Shown here in pieces: positions 1 to 7,435 of a stretch of 64,000 nucleotides of DNA. Under the pieces are notes generated by a model. It made no database searches. It saw only the letters and a list, made by a program, of their open reading frames with translations, and was not told the origin of the DNA. The DNA is from JAFCUW01 sp049897565 (GTDB taxonomy: Bacteria; Pseudomonadota; Gammaproteobacteria; Burkholderiales; Burkholderiaceae_D). The number at the start of each line of letters is the position of its first letter. Position 1 is the first letter of the stretch. Position numbers and translations under genes: made by a program. The stretch covers positions 62,001 through 126,000 of the forward strand of contig NZ_JAFCWM010000014.1 of assembly GCF_049897565.1 (NCBI RefSeq). Reading direction: 5' to 3'.

Positions 1-180
1 GTGGGCAAAGCCGCGCGCCGCGCCGCCGCCGAGCGCCAGGCCAATGCGTACCTTGCGCGGCGGCGCCACGACGACGGGGGCAGTTACGACGGGCTCGGCC
101 GGGATGATCGGGGCGCTGCCGCGGCAGCCTGCCAGCATCAAAGCGCCGAGCGCGATCAGGGTCAGACGTTTGGAATGCAT
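1..180 (-). CDS. Patatin-like phospholipase lipoprotein (partial, C-terminus beyond window)
   Basis: The minus frame starting at ATG 178-180 reads MHSKRLTLIALGALMLAGC, a typical lipoprotein signal peptide with a lipobox (LAGC). A Pro/Val-rich linker follows, then VRIGLALGGGAARGFAH, the glycine-rich oxyanion-hole motif of the patatin/RssA phospholipase fold. The catalytic Ser (GxSxG) and Asp would lie past the window edge. Only 60 residues are visible, so the call rests on these two motifs. It is probably a membrane-anchored periplasmic esterase or phospholipase. Confidence 0.75.
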   Translation of the reverse strand, partial: MHSKRLTLIALGALMLAGCRGSAPIIPAEPVVTAPVVVAPPRKVRIGLALGGGAARGFAH

Positions 181-289
181 ATGTCCATTGCGTGAAACAG
201 TAAGGCAGAGATTGTAACGTGTTCGGCCAAAGTTGACGCCAGCATCGAGCGCTGCCCGCCGCACCGTCATTGACGACAACAATCACACC

Positions 290-373
290 GGGGTCAGTGC
301 CGACAATCGGACACAGGCTCAGCGATTGCTATCTTTAAGCACGAGTCCGTGTCCGAATGTCGGCACTGACCCC
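290..373. repeat. Long imperfect palindrome (dispersed element, copy 1)
   Basis: Two 25-bp arms (290-314 and 349-373) beginning GGGGTCAGTGCCGAC are inverted copies with one mismatch, separated by 34 bp. A near-identical element with the same arm length and the same 34-bp spacer occurs at 32245-32328. Partial tandem copies of the arm end (CCCCGCACTGACCG) follow at 371-399. It is intergenic, between the patatin gene and a small membrane ORF. It resembles a REP/BIME-type mobile palindrome rather than a terminator, since no T-tract follows. Confidence 0.8.
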
Positions 374-434
374 GCACTGACCGACCCCGCACTGACCGTT
401 CGCACAATGCGATTTCGAAAAACGACCAGCATTT

Positions 435-659
435 ATGTCGCGCCTGACCTCGCCCTGCGGAAAGATCTCCCTGCTTGCAGATCTTGAATTCGCTCTCTGC
501 TTTGGAGCGCTCGGAATTGCGTCCTTCGTGGTGGCGTTACAGAACAGTACCGACTATGGAGGCCTGTTTGTCTTGCTCGGGGCCTTTGTGTTTTTGTTTG
601 CCCTTATCCCGACGGTCAACAGCGTAACGTTGACGGTACAAAAGAAGTTCCGGCCTTGA
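435..659 (+). CDS. Small hypothetical membrane protein
   Basis: This 74-residue frame has two hydrophobic stretches (about 17-35 and 42-62) separated by a short polar turn, suggesting a double-pass inner-membrane protein. It converges on phoR, with its stop only 2 bp from the phoR stop. GC and codon bias are lower than in neighbouring genes and no strong ribosome binding site is visible. I do not recognise a family. It could be a spurious frame or a recently acquired gene. Confidence 0.4.
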   Translation: MSRLTSPCGKISLLADLEFALCFGALGIASFVVALQNSTDYGGLFVLLGAFVFLFALIPTVNSVTLTVQKKFRP

Positions 660-661
660 CG

Positions 662-1978
662 TTATCGTACTGAAGACGTGAGCGTAGCGGCAGGCGTTGT
701 AGCCTTCGGGAACGTCACGATGAAGTTGCTGCCCTTGCCTGCTTCGGACTTGATCGTCAACGTGGCGTGGTGGCGCAGCAGCACGTGCTTGACGATCGCC
801 AGGCCCAGCCCGGTGCCCTGGGTCTCGCGCGAGCGGCTCTTGTCGACGCGGTAGAAGCGCTCGGTCAGGCGCGCGATGTGGCGCTGGTCGATGCCGATGC
901 CGGTGTCGCTGACAATGAACTGCGGCCCCTCCGCCCCGTTCGTCCAGCTCAGCGTCACCTTGCCGCCAGGTGACGTGTAGCGCACCGCGTTCGACGCCAG
1001 GTTGGCAAACGCGCTGCGCAATTCCTCGGCGCTGCCTTCGATGTCGGGGCCGTCCACGCTGGCGCTGACCTCGTGCTGGCCGCCCGACAAGGCGCGCGCT
1101 TCCTGCAGCACGTCTTCCACCAGCGGCGCAATCGCCACCGTCTCCGCGCGCATCGGATAATCGACGGACTCCAGCCGCGACAACGTCAGCATGTCCTCGA
1201 TCAGCCGCTGCATGCGGTGCCCCTGCTCGGTCATCAACTTCAGATGCGCGGCGCGGCTGGCGGGATCGAGGTCGGGCGTGCTGGAGGCGATCTCGAGGAA
1301 GCCGACGATCACCGTCAGCGGCGTGCGCAGCTCGTGCGAGGCGTTGGCGATGAAGTCGCGCCGCATCTCCTCGATGCGCGCGCTCTCGGTGGCGTCGTGC
1401 GTCACCAGGATCTGGCGGCGGTTCTCGAACGGGATGATCTGGCAGATCAGCTTGCGGTCGCGCAGGCTCAAGGTCAGCGGCTGCTCGTAGCGGCCAAGGA
1501 TGATGTAGTCGATGAAGTCGGGGTGGCGCACCAGGTTGGTCACGCGCATGCCGCGGTCGCGCTCGAGCGTCAGGCCCAGGTGGCGCTCGGCCGCCGGGTT
1601 GCACCACTCGAGAAACAGCACGTCGTCCATGATGGCAACGCCGTCCGGCAGCAAATGCATCGCCTGGCGAAAGCGCGCCAGCCATTCGGACAGTTCCTTC
1701 TGGCTGCGCTCGTCGTCGCGGCGCAGCCGGTACAGCCGCGCGAACACGTCGGTCCAGGCGCCCCAGCCGTCGGGCAACTTGGCGCTCTCGGAATCGTCGA
1801 GCCAGGCGCCGAGCTGGCTGAGGTAAGACAGTTGCAGGAATATTTGGCCAAGCACCAGCAGCAGCGCGACCACGAGGCCGGCGATCGGGCCGGCAATCCA
1901 CCAGCACACGCCGGCGATGACGAACATGAAGGCCAGGCGCAACAGCGCCGGGATCCAGAACAGCGTTTTGGGATTCAT
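662..1978 (-). CDS. phoR: Phosphate regulon sensor histidine kinase PhoR
   Basis: Membrane histidine kinase that phosphorylates PhoB when phosphate is low. The 438 residues show an N-terminal double membrane segment (about 7-52), a PAS-like region (about 100-195), the phosphoacceptor box FIANASHELRTP with His215, the N box around Asn330, the G1 box DTGIGI (358-363) and the G2 box GTGLGLAI (388-395). The tiny periplasmic loop is typical of PhoR, which senses phosphate through the Pst complex and PhoU. It is the last gene of the pst-pho block, 18 bp after phoB. Confidence 0.95.
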   Translation of the reverse strand: MNPKTLFWIPALLRLAFMFVIAGVCWWIAGPIAGLVVALLLVLGQIFLQLSYLSQLGAWLDDSESAKLPDGWGAWTDVFARLYRLRRDDERSQKELSEWLARFRQAMHLLPDGVAIMDDVLFLEWCNPAAERHLGLTLERDRGMRVTNLVRHPDFIDYIILGRYEQPLTLSLRDRKLICQIIPFENRRQILVTHDATESARIEEMRRDFIANASHELRTPLTVIVGFLEIASSTPDLDPASRAAHLKLMTEQGHRMQRLIEDMLTLSRLESVDYPMRAETVAIAPLVEDVLQEARALSGGQHEVSASVDGPDIEGSAEELRSAFANLASNAVRYTSPGGKVTLSWTNGAEGPQFIVSDTGIGIDQRHIARLTERFYRVDKSRSRETQGTGLGLAIVKHVLLRHHATLTIKSEAGKGSNFIVTFPKATTPAATLTSSVR

Positions 1979-1996
1979 CGGAAGAAGTTTCTGGTT

Positions 1997-2686
1997 CTAT
2001 TTATCCGACAGCATATACCCAACACTGCGTACCGTCTTGATCAGCGACTCGGCCTCCTTCAGCGCCTTGCGCAGGCGCAGCACGTGAACGTCGACGGTGC
2101 GCTCCTCGATGACGGCGGCGTTGCCCCACACCTTGTCGAGCAGCTGGCTGCGCGAGAACACGCGGCCCGGATGCGCTATCAGGAATTTGAGCAGCTTGAA
2201 TTCGGCATGGCCGATGTCGATGCGAACATCACTGACCGCGACGCTGTTGCTGACCGGATCGAGCGTCACGGGCCCGACCGTCAGCGACGCTTCGGCCAGT
2301 TCGGGCGCGTTGCGGCGCAACAGCGCCTTGGCGCGCGCCAGCAGTTCGCGCGGCGAAAACGGCTTGGTGACGTAATCGTCGGCGCCGTTGTTCAGGCCGG
2401 CGAGCTTGTCTTCTTCCATGCTCTTGGCAGTCAGCATGATGACCGGAATGGCCTGGAAATTGCGGTCGGCGCGGATGCGCGCCAGCAGGCGCAGGCCGGT
2501 CTGGTCGGGCAGCATCCAGTCGAGCAGGATCAGCTGCGGCGCGCGCGCCACCATGAACTCCCACGCTTCGGCGCAGTTTTGCACCGAGCTCACTTGCCAG
2601 GGCGCTTCACGCAGCGAAAATTTGACCAACTCGACAATTGCAGGCTCATCCTCGACGATCAGGACACTGATTTTTTCGATTGCCAT
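1997..2686 (-). CDS. phoB: Phosphate response regulator PhoB
   Basis: OmpR-family response regulator, 229 residues from the ATG at 2686 (MAIEKISVLIVEDEP). The receiver domain has the acidic pair E12/D13, phosphoacceptor Asp56 in LLDWMLPD and Lys108 in VTKPF. The C-terminal winged helix (about 135-229) contains SRSQLLDKVWG and RTVDVHVLRLRKAL. The frame stays open upstream to 2794, but that extension runs through phoU coding sequence, so the downstream start is preferred. Phosphorylated PhoB binds Pho boxes, including the one upstream of pstS here. Confidence 0.95.
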   Translation of the reverse strand: MAIEKISVLIVEDEPAIVELVKFSLREAPWQVSSVQNCAEAWEFMVARAPQLILLDWMLPDQTGLRLLARIRADRNFQAIPVIMLTAKSMEEDKLAGLNNGADDYVTKPFSPRELLARAKALLRRNAPELAEASLTVGPVTLDPVSNSVAVSDVRIDIGHAEFKLLKFLIAHPGRVFSRSQLLDKVWGNAAVIEERTVDVHVLRLRKALKEAESLIKTVRSVGYMLSDK

Positions 2687-2696
2687 GCCGGCCCTG

Positions 2697-3401
2697 TTAT
2701 TCGTCGCCCGGAGTGGAAACCACCGCCGGCTTGGTGTGGCGGATGTCTTTGCCCTCGACGACGTAGATGACGTACTCGGCGATGTTCTTCGCATGGTCGC
2801 CGATGCGCTCGATGGCTTTTGCCACCCACAAGGTGTCCAGCGCCGACGAAATCGTGCGCGGATCTTCCATCATGAAGGTGATCAGGTTGCGCATGATCGA
2901 GCGGAACTCGTGGTCGATGACGACGTCGTGGGCAATCAGCGCGAGCGCCTGCTTGCCGTCGAGGCGGGCAAACGAATCGAGCGCGTCGTGCAGCATGTCC
3001 GACGTTTCCGAGGCGATCGTGCGCACCATCTCGAAGTGGTTGACGCCGACCACGCCGCGGCTGTGCAGGTTCTTCGACATGCGCGCGATTTTCGCCGCTT
3101 CATCGCCGATGCGCTCGAGGTCGGTGATGACCTTGATGGTGGCCATCACGGTGCGCAGGTCGTTGGCGGTCGGCTGGCGCCGCACGATCAAGTGGCTGCA
3201 GGCATCGTCGAGCGACACTTCGAGCTGGTTGACGGCGTCGTCGCCGGCAATGACGCGGTCGGCGTGTTCGATGTCGCCGATCCGAAAGCAGGTCATCGCG
3301 TCGGTAAACTGGGTCTCCACGATGCCGCCCATCAGCAATACCTTGGAGCGGATCGCCTCAAGTTCGTTGTCGTACTGCTTCGATGAATGTTCGCCTATCA
3401 T
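2697..3401 (-). CDS. phoU: Phosphate signalling protein PhoU
   Basis: 234-residue all-helical cytoplasmic protein with the two repeated three-helix bundles of PhoU. Metal-binding-type motifs are visible, such as ERIGDEAAKIAR in the first half and ERIGDHAKNIAEYVIY in the second. PhoU links the Pst transporter to PhoR and keeps the regulon off when phosphate is plentiful. It lies between pstB and phoB with 40 bp and 10 bp gaps, so co-transcription is likely. Confidence 0.95.
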   Translation of the reverse strand: MIGEHSSKQYDNELEAIRSKVLLMGGIVETQFTDAMTCFRIGDIEHADRVIAGDDAVNQLEVSLDDACSHLIVRRQPTANDLRTVMATIKVITDLERIGDEAAKIARMSKNLHSRGVVGVNHFEMVRTIASETSDMLHDALDSFARLDGKQALALIAHDVVIDHEFRSIMRNLITFMMEDPRTISSALDTLWVAKAIERIGDHAKNIAEYVIYVVEGKDIRHTKPAVVSTPGDE

Positions 3402-3441
3402 TGCTGCTCTCCGCTTTTTGTATTTTGGACCATCGCCTGGA

Positions 3442-4239
3442 TCAGCCGAAACGGCCGGTAATATAGTCCTGCGTCTCTTTGCGCCCCGGGTTCATGAAGA
3501 TCTGGTCGGTCTCGCCAAATTCAACCAGTTCCCCCAGGTACATGTACGCAGTGTAATCCGAGCAGCGCGCCGCCTGTTGCATGTTGTGGGTGACGATGGT
3601 GATCGTGTAGTCCTGCTTGAGCTCGCTGATCAGCTCTTCGACCTTGGCCGTCGAGATCGGATCGAGCGCCGACGTTGGCTCATCGAGCAGCAGCACGTCC
3701 GGCTTGACCGCGACGCCGCGGGCGATGCACAGGCGCTGCTGCTGGCCGCCCGACAACGACAGCCCGCTCTTGCCGAGGATGTCCTTGACCTCGCCCCACA
3801 GCGCCGCCTTCTTCAGCGCCCACTCGACGCGCTCGTCCATCTCGCCTTTCGACATGTTCTCGTACAGGCGCACGCCGAAGGCGATGTTGTCGTAGATCGA
3901 CATCGGAAATGGCGTCGGCTTCTGGAACACCATGCCGACCTTGGCGCGCAACATGTTGACGTCCTGGTTCGGGTCGAGGATGTTGTGACCGCGGTACATG
4001 ATCGAGCCTTCGGCGCGCTGGCCCGGATACAGGTCGTACATCCGGTTGAGCGTGCGCAGCAAGGTCGACTTGCCGCAACCGGACGGCCCGATGAAGGCGG
4101 TGACCTTCTTCTCGTGGATGTCGAGGTTCACGTTGGTCAGGCTCTGGGTTTTTCCGTAGAAAAAATTAAGGCCGGAGATTTCAATCGTCTTGGCCGGTTG
4201 GCTCACGGTCGGGATCGGGGTTGGCATGGGCAAAGTCAT
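3442..4239 (-). CDS. pstB: Phosphate ABC transporter ATP-binding protein PstB
   Basis: 265 residues. Walker A is GPSGCGKST (about 51-59), the signature is LSGGQQQRLCIAR, Walker B is DVLLLDEPTSALD and the switch His is in IVTHNMQQAARC. A short Pro-rich N-terminal extension precedes the conserved IEISGLNFFYGKTQSL. It powers high-affinity phosphate import through PstA and PstC. It is 16 bp downstream of pstA. Confidence 0.96.
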   Translation of the reverse strand: MTLPMPTPIPTVSQPAKTIEISGLNFFYGKTQSLTNVNLDIHEKKVTAFIGPSGCGKSTLLRTLNRMYDLYPGQRAEGSIMYRGHNILDPNQDVNMLRAKVGMVFQKPTPFPMSIYDNIAFGVRLYENMSKGEMDERVEWALKKAALWGEVKDILGKSGLSLSGGQQQRLCIARGVAVKPDVLLLDEPTSALDPISTAKVEELISELKQDYTITIVTHNMQQAARCSDYTAYMYLGELVEFGETDQIFMNPGRKETQDYITGRFG

Positions 4240-4255
4240 TAAAGTTGCTTTCGGC

Positions 4256-5119
4256 TTAATTCGGGGTTTTCTGGCTGAACACGGTGCGCGACAGTATATT
4301 GAGCAGCAGCACGCTGAAGGTGACGAGCAATGCGCCGCCCCAGGCCAGGTCGCGCCAGTTGTCGTACGGGCTCATGGCGAACTGGTAGATCACCACCGGC
4401 AGGTTGGCCAGCGGCGCGTTCATGTCGGCGCTGAAGAACTGGTTGTTGAGCGCGGTAAACAGCAGCGGCGCCGTTTCGCCGGCGATGCGCGCCAGCGCCA
4501 GCAGCACACCGGTGACGACGCCGGCCTTGACCGCGCGCAGGCGCACCATGGTCGCTACTTTCCAGCGCGGCGCGCCGAGCGCGAACGCCGCTTCCAGCAG
4601 GCTGTTGGGCACTAGGCGCAGCATGTTGTCGGTGGTGCGCACCACCACCGGAATGGCGATCAGCGCCAGCGCGATGCTGCCGGCGTAACCGGAGAAGTGC
4701 TTGACGTTGGCCACATACAGCGCGTAGACGAACAGGCCGATGACGATCGACGGCGCCGACAGCATGATGTCGGTGACGAAGCGGGTGACCTGGGCGAATT
4801 TGTTCTGCTCGCCGTATTCGGCCAGGTAGACGCCGGCCAGGATGCCGATCGGCGTGCTGACCGCGGTCGACAGGCCGACCATCATCAGGCTGCCGACGAT
4901 GGCGTTGCGCAAGCCGCCGCCATCGCTGCCGGGCGCCGGCGTGTCGCTGGTAAACATCATCAGCGACAGGCCGCCGAAGCCCTTGACCAGCAAGGTCGAC
5001 AGGATCCATGCGAGGAAGGCGAGGCCGACCGACATGGCCAGCACCGACATGATGATGCCGATGCGGTGCTGGCGCAGGCGGCGGATGTAGACAGGATTGC
5101 GCGGGCTGGCTGCACTCAT
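4256..5119 (-). CDS. pstA: Phosphate ABC transporter permease PstA
   Basis: 287-residue inner-membrane permease with about six hydrophobic segments and the EAA-type loop EAAFALGAPRWKVATMVRLRAVKAG that docks PstB. Its start overlaps the pstC stop by 4 bp (ATGA), a sign of translational coupling. It forms the phosphate channel with PstC. Confidence 0.96.
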   Translation of the reverse strand: MSAASPRNPVYIRRLRQHRIGIIMSVLAMSVGLAFLAWILSTLLVKGFGGLSLMMFTSDTPAPGSDGGGLRNAIVGSLMMVGLSTAVSTPIGILAGVYLAEYGEQNKFAQVTRFVTDIMLSAPSIVIGLFVYALYVANVKHFSGYAGSIALALIAIPVVVRTTDNMLRLVPNSLLEAAFALGAPRWKVATMVRLRAVKAGVVTGVLLALARIAGETAPLLFTALNNQFFSADMNAPLANLPVVIYQFAMSPYDNWRDLAWGGALLVTFSVLLLNILSRTVFSQKTPN

Positions 5120-6132
5120 TTCACGCCCTCCTTGCGGGACATTCCGGCAAGCATCAGCTTGGCGGCGGACAGTACGATAAAGGTGATGGCGAACAGGATC
5201 AGCGCCAGCGCGAACAGGGACGACACGTGCAGCACCGATTCGGCCTCGGCAAATTCGTTGGCCAGGGTCGACGAGATGGAGTTACCGGCGGCGAACATCG
5301 ACCACGACAGCTTGTTGGCGTTGCCGATGACGAAGGTAACGGCCATCGTCTCGCCGAGCGCGCGGCCGAGGCCGAGCATGACGCCGCCGACGACGCCGGT
5401 CTTGGTGTACGGCAGCACGATCTTGCGCACCACTTCCCACTTGGTGCAGCCGAGGCCGTAAGCGGACTCCTTCAGCACCGCCGGCACGATCTCGAACACG
5501 TCGCGCATCACCGAGGCGATGAACGGGATGATCATCACCGCCAGGATCAGGCCGGCGGTGAGGATGCCGATGCCCATCATCGGGCCGGAGAACAGCGGGC
5601 CGATGATCGGCAGCGGGCCGAGGGTGGACTTGAGCAGCGGCTGGACGTGGTCGGCGAAGATCGGCGCGAACACGAACAGGCCCCACATGCCGTAGATGAT
5701 CGACGGCACGCCGGCCAGCAGCTCGACCGCGGTGCCCATCGGGCGGCGCAGCCAGACCGGGCAGATTTCAGTGAGGAACAAGGCGATGCCGAAGCTGACC
5801 GGAAAGGCCACCAGCAGCGCAATGAACGACGTCGCCAGGGTGCCGGTGATGGCGATCAGCGCGCCATACTTGTCGTTGACCGGATCCCATTCGACGGTGG
5901 TGATGAAGGCCGGGCCGAACTCGGCAAACGCCGGCGCGGCGCCGTAGATCAGCGAGATGATGATACCGACCAGCACCAGCAGCACCGATGCCGCGAACGC
6001 CATCGTCACCTTGTGGAAGATGAAGTCCTGGATGCGCTGCATGCGCATGGTCGACAACATCGCGGTATGGCGCTGGGCTACTTCTTCCGGCGCCATCACG
6101 TCGGCCATCGCCGCTGGTGGGTTTGCACTCAT
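5116..6132 (-). CDS. pstC: Phosphate ABC transporter permease PstC
   Basis: 338 residues from the ATG at 6132, chosen because an AGAAG ribosome binding site lies just upstream; the frame is open further to 6213. A long cytoplasmic N-terminus (about 50 residues) precedes six membrane segments. The EAA-type loop is KESAYGLGCTKWEVVRKIVLPYTK. It partners PstA and lies 35 bp downstream of pstS. Confidence 0.95.
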   Translation of the reverse strand: MSANPPAAMADVMAPEEVAQRHTAMLSTMRMQRIQDFIFHKVTMAFAASVLLVLVGIIISLIYGAAPAFAEFGPAFITTVEWDPVNDKYGALIAITGTLATSFIALLVAFPVSFGIALFLTEICPVWLRRPMGTAVELLAGVPSIIYGMWGLFVFAPIFADHVQPLLKSTLGPLPIIGPLFSGPMMGIGILTAGLILAVMIIPFIASVMRDVFEIVPAVLKESAYGLGCTKWEVVRKIVLPYTKTGVVGGVMLGLGRALGETMAVTFVIGNANKLSWSMFAAGNSISSTLANEFAEAESVLHVSSLFALALILFAITFIVLSAAKLMLAGMSRKEGVK

Positions 6133-6167
6133 GGGCAACTTCTTCTTTATAGAATGTGAAACTGGGC

Positions 6168-7211
6168 TTACCAGATCGCCTTGCCGGCGGCATCCTTCAG
6201 ATTGGCTTTCCACGCGTCCTGCACCTGCTTGGTGACGACGTCGGGCATCGGCACGTAGTCGAGTTCAGCAGCGGCAGCGTCGCCGTTCTTGTAGGCCCAG
6301 TCGAAGAACTTGAGCACTTCCTTGCCCTTGACGCCGTCGGCCTGGGTCTTGTGCATCAGGATGTACGACGCGCCCGTGATCGGCCAGGCAGCCTTGCCGG
6401 ACATGTCGGTCAGAACCACGCCGAAGCCCGGGGTCTTGGTCCACTCGGCGTTGGCGGCGGCGGCCTTGAAGTTCTCGTCGTCCGGCTGCAGGAACACGCC
6501 GTCCTTGTTTTTCAGCTGGGTGTGCGACATCTTGTTGCGCTTGGCGAAAGCCCACTCGACGTAGCCGATGCCGCCCTTGATGCGCTGCACGTTGGCGGCG
6601 ACCCCTTCGTTGCCCTTGCCGCCCACGCCCACCAGCCACTTGACGGCGCTGCCGGCGCCGATCTTGGCCTTGAAGTCAGGGCTGGTCTTGGACAGGTAGT
6701 CGGTGAACAGGAACGAGGTGCCGGAGCCGTCGGCCCGGTGCACCACGGTGATTTCGTCGGCCGGCAGCGGCACGCCAGGGTTCAATGCGGCGATCACCGG
6801 ATCGTTCCACTTGGTGATCTTGCCGAGGTAGATGTCGCCGATAACCGGGCCGGTGAGCTTCATCTGGCCTGGCGTCACGCCCGGCAGGTTCACCACCAGC
6901 ACCACGCCACCCATGACGGCGGGGAACTGCACCAGGCCTTCGGCGGCCAGCTCTTCCGCCTTGAGCGGCATGTCGGAGGCGCCGAAGTCGACCGTCTTGG
7001 CCTTGATCTGCTTGATGCCGGCGCCGGAGCCGACCGACTGGTAGTTCAGGCCGTTGCCTGTGCTCTTCTTGTACATCTCCGCCCATTTGGCGTAGATCGG
7101 GTAGGGAAAGGTCGCGCCGGCACCGGTCATGTCGGCTGCGAAGGTCGCGCTGGAGGTCAGGATTGCGGAAGTGCCGATGATCATCGAGGCGAGCAGCAGT
7201 TTGATGCGCAT
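6168..7211 (-). CDS. pstS: Phosphate ABC transporter substrate-binding protein PstS
   Basis: 347 residues from the ATG at 7211, preceded by AAAGGA. A Sec signal peptide is visible (MRIKLLLASMIIGTSAILTS, cleavage likely after AFA). The mature part begins DMTGAGATFPYPIYAKW, and the phosphate-binding segments SVGSGAGIKQI and HRADGSGTSFLFTDYL are intact. This is the periplasmic phosphate receptor of the Pst system and the first gene of the operon, with a Pho box about 52 bp upstream. Confidence 0.96.
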   Translation of the reverse strand: MRIKLLLASMIIGTSAILTSSATFAADMTGAGATFPYPIYAKWAEMYKKSTGNGLNYQSVGSGAGIKQIKAKTVDFGASDMPLKAEELAAEGLVQFPAVMGGVVLVVNLPGVTPGQMKLTGPVIGDIYLGKITKWNDPVIAALNPGVPLPADEITVVHRADGSGTSFLFTDYLSKTSPDFKAKIGAGSAVKWLVGVGGKGNEGVAANVQRIKGGIGYVEWAFAKRNKMSHTQLKNKDGVFLQPDDENFKAAAANAEWTKTPGFGVVLTDMSGKAAWPITGASYILMHKTQADGVKGKEVLKFFDWAYKNGDAAAAELDYVPMPDVVTKQVQDAWKANLKDAAGKAIW

Positions 7212-7248
7212 ATCAAATCCTTTAAGAGGGTGGCGGTGATTGCTGCGC

Positions 7249-7282
7249 AGTCTAGCCGGGAATTGTGACATGTTTATGACAC
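7249..7282 (-). promoter_or_regulatory. Pho box and -10 element of the pstS operon
   Basis: On the minus strand 7282-7263 reads GTGTCATAAACATGTCACAA, two 7-bp TGTCAYA repeats at 11-bp spacing, matching the PhoB box consensus. A -10-like TAGACT (7254-7249) begins 8 bp after it. In PhoB-activated promoters the Pho box replaces the -35 element, which fits this geometry. Phosphate-starvation induction of pstSCAB-phoUBR is the expected result. Confidence 0.8.
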
Positions 7283-7435
7283 GGGCCGGTGGCGTGAAAT
7301 ATTTCGGATTTCTGCTCCGTGATACTCTGGCGTAACCGGTTTTAATGGCGCACGATTGCGCTGCCCGGTCATGCCGCTGTCACAATTCCTTATTACGATA
7401 AAGTAACTGTAATAATCGAGATCTTCCTAGCCAAG

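Noticed and set aside
7377..7416. CTGTCAC and CTGTAAT before ppk as a Pho box
   Set aside because: The half-sites are about 30 bp apart rather than 11, so this is not a proper box.
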